Shown one piece after another: positions 6,461 to 11,521 of a stretch of DNA of 11,521 bases. Source of the stretch: Baffinella frigidus (lineage: Eukaryota; Cryptophyceae; Cryptomonadales; Baffinellaceae); the NCBI GenBank assembly GCA_026770585.1, contig MU647871.1:32484-44004 (forward strand), given 5' to 3'. Made by a program: the position numbers and the translations under genes. Every line of letters starts with the position of its first letter. Positions within the stretch are counted from its first letter, which is position 1. The notes under the pieces are model-generated. The model was given only the letters and a program-made list of their open reading frames with translations. It did no database searches and was not told the DNA's origin.

Positions 6461-6594
6461 CCGAAATTAGGGTAGTTTAGCCTACGGAATTGCCTACCGT
6501 AGGCCGTAGGGCTCCTAGGACCACATGTTTTTTGGTCCTAGGAGCCCCTCGGCCTACGGTAGGCAACCCGTAGGGTAAACTACCCTAATTTCGG
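6461..6594. repeat. Near-perfect 134-bp palindrome made of core-hairpin sequence
   Basis: Left arm 6461-6522 pairs with right arm 6534-6594, with about four differences including one single-base gap; the loop is 11 nt (6523-6533, ending in seven T). Each arm contains the core hairpin (CCTACGG, spacer, CCGTAGG) and CTCCTAGGACC next to the loop, and ends in TTAGGGTAGTTTA towards the outside. Flanking GACCCGAAAT and GGCCCCGAAAT extend it weakly. Each arm could itself form a hairpin, giving alternative cruciform folds. Confidence 0.8.
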
Positions 6595-6944
6595 GGCCTT
6601 TGACGGCTAGAGTGGTTGGGAGAGAAATCACGGAATTCGTACGCAGTTCGCGAAATGTCGAAGCTCAACCCCTGAATCACTTCCTTTTCGATAGGAGGTT
6701 GAATAGGAGAAATTAGTTAGGGCATAGTAACATTTAATTAGGCCTCCTAATTAGATGAAAACGCTAATTAGGGAACTGATTCAGTTATCTTCCGAGATGA
6801 ACTTGGAGCGGCTGAAAATTGCTGGGCCAAAACGGCTCCAACTTGAAGGACCTTTCAGGCCTTAGAGGACTTTTGCTAAGGGGGTCACGGATCGCCCCCC
6901 CCTTTTCAGCCGTGCCAGCCCCATATTATATTCCCCCTTGGCTG
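6595..6944. other. Unassigned spacer with one small palindrome
   Basis: No gene, heptamer array or TIR element recognised. TAATTAGG, three bases, CCTAATTA forms a palindrome at 6735-6753, with further TAATTAGGG-like strings nearby, and a run of C lies just after 6890. The short plus frame at 6819-7025 runs into the next TIR element and has no recognisable features. Confidence 0.5.
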
Positions 6945-7137
6945 GCCACACGAGGCTATCTATGCGAGCAGAACACACGTCGATTGAGAATGCGTGTAGT
7001 AATTTTCATTCATTTGGTCACGTAACCGCACGCTCAGCGTGCAGTTACGTGACCAATTGCAGACTTTTGGCGTGTTTCCTGGGCAACGAACCAATAATTG
7101 ACTTGTGAATCTGTTTGCATGGATAGCCTCGTGTGGC
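6945..7137. mobile_element. 193-bp TIR element with a 43-bp central palindrome
   Basis: Ends GCCACACGAGGCTATC (6945-6960) and GATAGCCTCGTGTGGC (7122-7137) are perfect complements; weaker pairing extends to ~45 bp. Near the centre, 7014-7034 and 7036-7056 (TTGGTCACGTAAC, one mismatch, GCACGCT) form a 21-bp-arm palindrome around a single C. The interior also has GTGTAGTAA (6994-7002) and TTTTGGCGTGTTTCC, shared with the 7211 and 10033 elements. No visible target duplication. The gap 7138-7210 shows nothing. Confidence 0.75.
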
Positions 7138-7210
7138 GGATCGATCATCCTGTCTGTAATCTTAGAATCGACCATTTGGCCCTCCGGTAAGGGCAAGTAG
7201 GGAGCAATGT

Positions 7211-7414
7211 CCACGCCAGGTCATGAGTTCCGTTTTCACACACACACCCGTTCACAAATCCTGGTACAAACTGCTTTTAAAAGACATTATTGCGCAGGCA
7301 AAGAGCTCCAATTCCCATCACTTTTGGCGTGTCTCCCGGGTGGAATTAACTTTACACAAACGAAATATCATTTGAATACACGATCTTCAAAATTGAACTT
7401 CTAACCTGGCGTGG
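7211..7414 (+). mobile_element. 204-bp TIR element (family B), copy 1
   Basis: Ends CCACGCCAGGTCATGAGTTC (7211-7230) and the complement GAACTTCTAACCTGGCGTGG (7395-7414) pair with three mismatches. Internal blocks CACACACACCCGTTC, CCTGGTACAAACTG, CTCCAATTCCCAT and TTTTGGCGTGTCTCCCGGGT recur in the same order at 10033-10223. Too short to code a transposase. Confidence 0.75.
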
Positions 7415-7437
7415 TCTGTCCCACTTAGATTTGGGCT

Positions 7438-7510
7438 CCCCCGAAATTTCACAGGTGGATTTTGATTCTGCCCCCCCCGAAATTTCACAGGTGAATTTTG
7501 ACCCCCCCCC
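7438..7510 (+). repeat. Two-unit tandem repeat with poly-C linkers
   Basis: CCCGAAATTTCACAGGTG, G/A, ATTTTGA occurs twice, about 37 bp apart, each copy followed by a run of C. The arrangement suggests recent slippage-type duplication. Confidence 0.75.
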
Positions 7511-7534
7511 CATGAAATCCATTGCTCTTGCGTG

Positions 7535-7950
7535 GCAGGAGGTTCGCATCCTGTGCCTCACTAGGTTTATGCTCGATGACATAAGTCAACTGAAGTTAAC
7601 TTATGTCGTCGACCATAAGTTCAGTCCATAAAGTTTATGGTCGACGACGTAAGTTGACTAAAGTCTCTTCATTTGGGACAGGTGGTTCTCATCCTGTGCC
7701 TCCTCGTGTCACAGCACCCAAACGCGTTCGTTCGTTCGCTCTGGGTCTACAAAATACAAAATACTAAATCTCCACTAAAGTCTCTTCACTCGGGACAGGT
7801 ACAAAATCTCCACTAAGATACAAAACCTCCACTGAAATACAAAATCTCCTCTGCAATACAAAATCTCCACTAAAGTCTCTTCGTTTGGGGCAGGTGGTTC
7901 TCATCCTGTGCCTGCTCGTCCCGCAGCACCCAAACGCGTTCGTTCGCCCG
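7535..7950 (+). repeat. Minisatellite: CATCCTGTGCCT units and ATACAAAATCTCCAC units
   Basis: AAAGTCTCTTC, GGGACAGGTGGTTCTCATCC, TGTGCCT and CAGCACCCAAACGCGTTCGT make a unit near 7660-7740, repeated near 7872-7950, with short partial copies near 7535 and 7778. Between them ATACAAAATCTCCACTAA-type units repeat about five times (7750-7875). Entirely repetitive, with no ORF across it. Confidence 0.75.
7578..7658. repeat. Three-armed palindrome centred on GTCGAC-containing arms
   Basis: The middle arm 7595-7618 (GTTAACTTATGTCGTCG, then ACCATAA) can pair with 7635-7658 over 24 bp, with two mismatches that would be G-U pairs in RNA. Its first 13 bases can instead pair with 7578-7590 (GACATAAGTCAAC) across a TGAA loop with one mismatch. 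So one segment has two mutually exclusive partners. It includes GTCAACTTA-like strings shared with other repeats. Confidence 0.7.
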
Positions 7951-7968
7951 AACGGGTCCGACCCTAAA

Positions 7969-8236
7969 CCCTAGACCCTACGCCCTCAACCCTGAACCCC
8001 CAAACCTGTGTATCACATCCTCCCATAACCCTAAACTCTAAACCCTACGCCCTCAACCCTGAACCCCCAAACCTGTGTATCACATCCTCCCATAACCCTA
8101 AACCCTAAACCCTAAACCCTACGCCCTCAACCCTGAACCCCCAAACCTGTGTATCACATCCTCCCATAACCCTAAACCCTAAACCCTACGCCCTCAACCC
8201 TGAACCCCCAAACCTGTGTATCACATCCTCCCATAA
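7969..8236 (-). repeat. Satellite of a ~50-bp core plus variable telomeric heptamers (4 copies)
   Basis: The core starts TACGCCCTCAACCC at 7979, 8046, 8120 and 8187 and continues TGAACCCCCAAACC, TGTGTATCACATCC and TCCCATAA. Cores are essentially identical. Spacing is 67, 74 and 67 bp, and the difference of 7 is exactly one CCCTAAA heptamer between cores. The core has no similarity to the core at 446-981, yet the organisation is the same. Confidence 0.9.
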
Positions 8237-8595
8237 CCCTAAAACCCAAACCCTAAACCCTAAACCCTAAACCCTAAACCCTAAACCCTAAACCCTAAAC
8301 CCTACACCCCAAACCCCAAACCCTACCAAACCTTGCAAAATTGGCGTCCGCGGTACCCCAAAGGCTTTCCTCCGCTTCGGGTCCAACCTAAAACCCTAAA
8401 CCCTAAACCCTAAACCCTAAACCCTAAACCCTAAACCCTAAACCCAAACCCCTAAAATCTAAACCCTAAACCCTAAACCCTAAACCCAAAACCCAAAACC
8501 CAAAACCCAAAACCCAAAACCCAAAACCCTACACCCTACACCCTAAATCCTAAACCCTAAACCCCAAACCCTGAACCCCAAACCCTAACCCTGCC
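8237..8595 (-). repeat. Interstitial telomere-like arrays with variant blocks
   Basis: Perfect CCCTAAA runs at about 8246-8305 and 8390-8450. Between them lies a short unique stretch (about 8325-8392). After a second CCCTAAA run, a pure AAAACCC block (about 8484-8527) follows, then CCCTACA and CCCCAAA forms. The sequence CCAAACCTTGCAAAA occurs near 8326 and 8616, and a variant near 8594. Orientation: the G-rich strand is minus. Confidence 0.9.
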
Positions 8596-8732
8596 AAACC
8601 TTACAAAATTGGTAACCAAACCTTGCAAAATATGTCAACTTATCCGGATTCCGGATTGAAATACCTCTAGAAGTGCAGGAATAATAGAAAGACTCAACAA
8701 AAACACGCCTGTTTGATGCATGGGTCATCGTC

Positions 8733-8860
8733 GCGTGGTACCAAGGGATTTTCGGCCCATTTCGGGCCGAGTTTCCGTTACCTTATCCGTAGGAACCCCC
8801 CTATGTCCCTACGGGCTGCCTACCGTAGGGTCGTAGGTCTTATCGCTTAGGGGTTATTCA
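8733..8860 (-). mobile_element. Family A TIR element, degraded ends
   Basis: Read on the minus strand: TTTTGAATAACCCC, GCGATAAGACCTACG, core CCCTACGG, eight bases, CCGTAGGG (about 8807-8832), ACATAGGGGG, CCTACGGATAAGGTAACGG, AAACTCGGCCC, then GGGCCGAAAATCCCTTGG and a poorly preserved terminal repeat. CGGCCC/GGGCCG forms a hairpin at about 8752-8769. The other terminal repeat is lost; a 14-bp CGCTTA(A/G)GGGTTAT duplication (8844-8857, 8865-8878) lies at the break. From 8596 to 8732 only TGTCAACTTA (8633-8642) and a TCCGGATTCCGGA string stand out. Confidence 0.75.
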
Positions 8861-9267
8861 AAATCGCTTAAGGGTTATGCGCCTACTCGCTTGCGACGAT
8901 GGCGGGGACCTTGTGATGGAGCCTCGTAACCTGATACGGAAATGCAGAGTCTCACCTTGTGAATAGTCCCCAACCGAAAAATGAGGAGGGGCTGTCAAAA
9001 AGGCGAATTTGTCAGGGCTTTCGATCCTGGAGCCAAGAAGCTTGCCACGCAAGAGTGTAGGGCTGGCCTGGGAAAACAAGCCAGTTCACACGGAATTTGT
9101 AACAACTTTCCGAAATTTCGATTTTTCTGTGGGAAGAATGTCCACTTATAAACTTAAGAAATAGTCGAATTCGACTATTTCTCCTGTGGGCCACTCTGCC
9201 CTAGAATCTTGCGTGGTAACCTGATACCGCAGGCCTAACTACCTAACGGTTTTCAGGACGTTGCCCC
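8861..9267. other. Spacer with a perfect 26-bp palindrome
   Basis: No gene recognised. GGAGCCTCGTAACCTGATAC (about 8920-8939) and GGTAACCTGATACC (about 9214-9227) belong to the dispersed family seen at 9268-9843. A perfect 26-bp palindrome occupies 9157-9182: AGAAATAGTC on either side of GAATTC. The short minus frames here show nothing familiar. Confidence 0.55.
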
Positions 9268-9843
9268 ATTCAACTTACGCAGAAAACCGCCCCGTCAACT
9301 TACGCGTCAAATGTGGTCGGCAGGTGCCTCGTGAAGGAGCCTCATAACCTGTATAAGGCTTTTGTATTCGGACGGGACGTGGAAAGGATGAACCGTCGCG
9401 ACTTGGCGGGGTGGCTACGTACCATTGCGTACCACGAAACGAACCGTTGCGTGCTGAGATTCCCAGGAATGACCTGCCGTGGACCCCATTGACTCCCATC
9501 AACTTACGCGGAAGCTCCGTCAACTTACGCGTCAAATGTGGTCGGCAGGCGCCTCGGGATGCAGGCTCGAGAGAAACCCGAAGCGGCTCAAATTCGTATC
9601 TCGGAGAGGATGTTTCGGTCCATAGGACCCTATGGTAGCAAATCCCTAGGGACCTAGGGATGTCCTAGTGAGGTGAATAGATGGCGATCAAGTCTGAGGC
9701 GTTATCCCAGGTGAAATCACTGCAGGTGGAAACCCCGATTTGAGCCGCTTCGGGTGGGTACAACTTACGCGGAAAAGCGCTTCGTCAACTTACGCGTCAA
9801 ATGGGGTCGGCAGGCGCCTAGTGGTGGAGCCTCGTAACCTGGA
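9268..9843 (+). repeat. Dispersed paired-box repeat, three copies
   Basis: Copies at about 9268-9352, 9497-9560 and 9756-9843. Each has CAACTTACGC twice (25, 21 and 25 bp apart), then GTCAAATG, GGTCGGCAGG and GCCT. Copies one and three go on to GGAGCCTC(A/G)TAACCTG, which also occurs alone at about 8920 and 10002. The copies are separated by unrelated sequence, including the TIR element at 9576. A 109-codon plus frame (9740-10069) lies across copy three and later repeats, so I do not call it. Confidence 0.75.
9576..9755. mobile_element. 180-bp TIR element with ACCCGAAGCGG ends
   Basis: Perfect 18-bp terminal repeats, ACCCGAAGCGGCTCAAAT (9576-9593) and its complement (9738-9755). Inside are two nested hairpins from the core family: CCATAGG/CCTATGG around AC (about 9620-9635) and TCCCTAGG/CCTAGGGA around GA (about 9645-9662), plus GACCCTATGGTAGCAAATCC. 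It lies between two copies of the paired-box repeat. Ends do not carry the CCAC terminus of the other elements. Confidence 0.7.
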
Positions 9844-10032
9844 TGAGGCCGGGCCTCATCCTCACCCGGAGGTTGCCACGCCGTGGTGCAGCGGCGGCGA
9901 CAGGTTTTGTCCTCTGCGGTCTTTCTATGATTTGTACCACGAATTCGGCCACTTTCGGAGAGGAATGGACCACCCTTGGTACGAAATTGACTGTAAGCAA
10001 TGGAGCCTCGTAACCTGGATGCGACCGGGACG

Positions 10033-10223
10033 CCACGCCAGGGCAGAAATACACACACGTTCGCAATAGGTGGCTCATCCTGGTACAACTGTTTTTAAAA
10101 CAACATCACTGCGCCCAGCAACGGCTCCAATTTCCAATACTTTTGGCGTGTTTCCCGGGTAGAATCAACTTTACTTGAAGTTCGTGTAGTAAAAATGAAA
10201 TATCGACTTCTGACCTGGCGTGG
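10033..10223 (+). mobile_element. 191-bp TIR element (family B), copy 2
   Basis: CCACGCCAGGGCAGAA (10033-10048) pairs with CTTCTGACCTGGCGTGG (to 10223). Blocks ACACACACGTTCGC, CCTGGTACAACTG, CTCCAATTTCCAAT and TTTTGGCGTGTTTCCCGGGT follow the order in the 7211-7414 copy; the third quarter differs and carries GTGTAGTAA (10184-10192). The sequence between 9844 and 10032 has a GGAGCCTCGTAACCTGGAT copy (about 10002-10020) and otherwise nothing clear. Confidence 0.75.
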
Positions 10224-10267
10224 AGATCCGAGGCCGGAGACTTTATCGCCATTTATTCACCCCCCTA

Positions 10268-10480
10268 CCACTCGAGAACACTAGAGGGGCCTATTTAGAA
10301 CCAAACCTCTAGAGTATTTACCACACAAATGCTCAAATTTATACCAGGATAAGATAAAAGTAACCTCGCGCCTGGTATCATTTTTACCGGGCACGAAGTT
10401 ACTTTACCTTATCCTGGTAAAAATATTTACAACCTTTTTTTTTCAACATATAAATAGGCCCCTCTAGCGTTCTCGTGTGG
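10268..10480. mobile_element. Complete family D MITE (213 bp), fold-back
   Basis: CCACTCGAGAACACTAGAGG (10268-10287) pairs with the complement ending CTCGTGTGG at 10480; the first 29 bp have two or three mismatches. A second inverted pair inside, TACCAGGATAAG(A/G)TAAA and its complement near 10405-10432, makes most of the element self-complementary. AT-rich centre, no ORF. Half of the same element is at 671-748 and a second complete copy at 10552-10742. Confidence 0.8.
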
Positions 10481-10485
10481 CAGTA

Positions 10486-10535
10486 CCTCCCTAGGTCCTC
10501 AGGGATTTGCTACCGTAGGGTCCTAAGGACCGAAA
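10486..10535 (-). repeat. Isolated hairpin-core copy between two family D elements
   Basis: On the minus strand: GGTCCTTAGGACCCTACGG, TAGCAAATCCCT, GAGGACCTAGGG. It is closest to the core inside the 9576 element (TAGCAAATCC in place of GGCAACCC), yet here it has none of that element's terminal repeats around it. It lies in the ~70 bp separating two family D MITEs. Confidence 0.65.
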
Positions 10536-10551
10536 TATACGCTCCGAGGCC

Positions 10552-10742
10552 CCACACGAGAATGCAAGAGGGGCCTATTTAAACCCAAGGTAATTTTACA
10601 TGTAGCATTTGTGTAGTAACTTTCACTGCCCTTGGAGCCGCTGAAGCCCTGGTTAGGCCGGTTACGAGGTTGGAACACCTTATCCTGGTACAAAGTTTGA
10701 CAACCCCACTTGAAAATAGGCCCCTCTGGCATTCTCGAGTAG
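10552..10742. mobile_element. Complete family D MITE (191 bp)
   Basis: CCACACGAGAATGCAAGAGG (10552-10571) and the complement of CTACTCGAGAATGCCAGAGG (to 10742) pair with four mismatches, then GGCCTATTT on both sides. Internal TTATCCTGGTA matches the 10268 copy. GTGTAGTAA at 10611-10619. Ends agree with family D but the middle is diverged, so it is a separate insertion and not a duplicate of its neighbour. Confidence 0.75.
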
Positions 10743-10785
10743 AACCCTAAAAGGCGGGAAAGAAAATTGAGACGCACGGACTTAA

Positions 10786-10820
10786 TCCTAAACCCTAAAC
10801 CCTGAACCCTAAACCCTAAG
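10786..10820 (-). repeat. Short CCCTAAA array, left of inserted element
   Basis: Five heptamer units (CCCTAAA with one CCCTGAA). The array resumes at 11137 after the 309-bp element, suggesting that the element entered a continuous telomere-like array. Confidence 0.8.
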
Positions 10821-10823
10821 GGC

Positions 10824-11132
10824 GGATTCTACGTGTCTTTTTAATTCGCGAAATACGCAATGCAAAGTCAATTATTGACTTTGATTTATTTCGAATCCAA
10901 GCAGATTTGCATGCAAACTACAACGCTTCAACCATAAAACAGTTTTGAGACGGGAATCATGTCGAAACGTTGCGTGTGTTAACTTTTCTTCGAGTTTTCT
11001 GCTGCTGAACTTAATTCAATTCAAATCGCAACGTTTCATTAGGTTTCACACAATTCGAGCTCAAAGTGGCCGTAAAACGTTTTACGGCAACTTTGAATCA
11101 AGAATTCTGTATTTTGTTCTCACATAGAATCC
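10824..11132. mobile_element. 309-bp TIR element inside telomere-like repeats
   Basis: GGATTCTACGTG (10824-10835) pairs with CACATAGAATCC (11121-11132), one mismatch. The AT-richer interior differs from all other elements in the window. It has CAAAGTCAAT/ATTGACTTTG around a T (10863-10883), TTTGCATGCAAA (10906-10917), GAAACGTTGCG and its complement (10964-10974, 11027-11037), and a 36-bp palindrome at 11061-11096 with core GCCGTAAAACGTTTTACGGC. A 60-codon plus frame inside has no recognisable content. Heptamers lie on both sides. Confidence 0.6.
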
Positions 11133-11136
11133 AGCC

Positions 11137-11521
11137 TCAACCCTAAACCCTAAGCCCCACACACCAAACCCCAAGCCCCCAACCCCAAACCCCAAACTGC
11201 AAACCCCAAACCCCAAACCCCAAACAACCCCAAATCCCAAATCCCAAACCCCAAACCCCAAACCCCAAACCCCAAACACTAAAACCCAAACCCTAAACAC
11301 TAAACCCTAAACCCTATACCCTAACCCCTAAAACCCAAACCCAAACCCCAAACCAGCCTGCCACCGCGGCCCGAAAAGTGTCCAACGGATCTAATTGGGT
11401 ATGAAACCCCAAACCCAAAACCCCAAACCCCAAACCCCAAACCCCGAACCCCAAACCCCAAACCCCACACCCCAAACCCCACACCCCACACCCCACACCC
11501 CAAACCCCAAATCCCAAACCC
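11137..11521 (-). repeat. Telomere-like array grading into CCCCAAA and CCCCACA
   Basis: Begins CCCTAAA, turns to CCCCAAA (TTTGGGG on the minus strand) over about 11160-11275, returns to CCCTAAA forms, is broken by a non-repetitive stretch (about 11356-11405), then continues as CCCCAAA with CCCCACA units to the window edge. Minus-strand frames read Gly-Phe-Gly-Val-Trp repeats only because the heptamer is read continuously in all frames; they are not proteins. It continues beyond the window. Confidence 0.9.

Noticed and set aside
7969-8236. CRISPR array of four repeats
   Set aside because: Linkers are CCCTAAA heptamers of variable number; repeat cores are ~50 bp; no leader or cas genes.
8246-8595. 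True chromosome end
   Set aside because: Arrays are interrupted, change variant and orientation, and are flanked by transposon-like and unique sequence on both sides.
9740-10069. 109-codon plus-strand ORF
   Set aside because: It crosses the end of a TIR element, a paired-box repeat copy and the start of a family B element, and a minus frame of equal length overlaps it.
11082-11517. Gly/Phe/Val/Trp-rich repeat protein
   Set aside because: It is the translation of the CCCCAAA/CCCTAAA heptamer array on the minus strand and is present in more than one frame.

Overview
The window reads as non-coding, repeat-dense nuclear DNA of a eukaryote, most likely a protist or alga. I see no gene I can support. 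The clearest clue is the abundance of interstitial telomere-like heptamers of the TTTAGGG/CCCTAAA type, known from plants, green algae, dinoflagellates, chromerids, perkinsids, oomycetes and cryptophytes. The sequence alone does not separate these lineages. There is no operon-like packing and no convincing ribosome-binding-site-led ORF. All open frames are short (149 codons at most), and nearly all lie in tandem or inverted repeats.

Layout. 1-430: a diverged direct repeat and a 115-bp fold-back element. 421-980: telomeric heptamers alternating with five copies of a ~44-bp unique core, with half of a TIR element in the middle. 964-1740: three partial copies of a segment carrying TTGAGGG arrays; a 'family A' TIR element interrupts it. 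1742-2018: two abutting 139-bp TIR elements. 2100-2550: shuffled blocks around a TTGATGGTCAAA dyad. 2559-3090: a direct repeat and two family A elements. 3113-3241: two strong hairpins. 3302-3539: an exact 47-bp direct repeat. 3559-3721: degenerate TTTAGGG. 3727-4875: a 102-bp satellite broken up by family A elements. 4876-5822: the only repeat-poor island. 5823-7414: a run of TIR and fold-back elements (5823-6027, 6092-6241, 6283-6352, 6461-6594, 6945-7137, 7211-7414). 7438-7950: minisatellites and a three-armed palindrome. 7969-8595: a heptamer-spaced satellite and long CCCTAAA arrays. 8733-10223: family A, a dispersed paired-box repeat, a 180-bp TIR element and a second copy of the 7211 element. 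10268-10742: two complete members of a third MITE family. 10786-11521: telomere-like arrays interrupted by a 309-bp TIR element and grading into CCCCAAA and CCCCACA variants.

The main message is structural. At least seven TIR types (non-autonomous, no transposase visible) are nested in telomere-like satellite. Most begin CCAC and end GTGG, and several otherwise unrelated elements carry the same small hairpin core, CCCTACGG(N8)CCGTAGGG or a variant. Short motifs (GTCAACTTA, GTGTAGTAA, GGATAAGGTAA) also recur across unrelated families. This fits a subtelomeric or heterochromatic region shaped by one or a few transposition systems acting in trans. That last step is inference.
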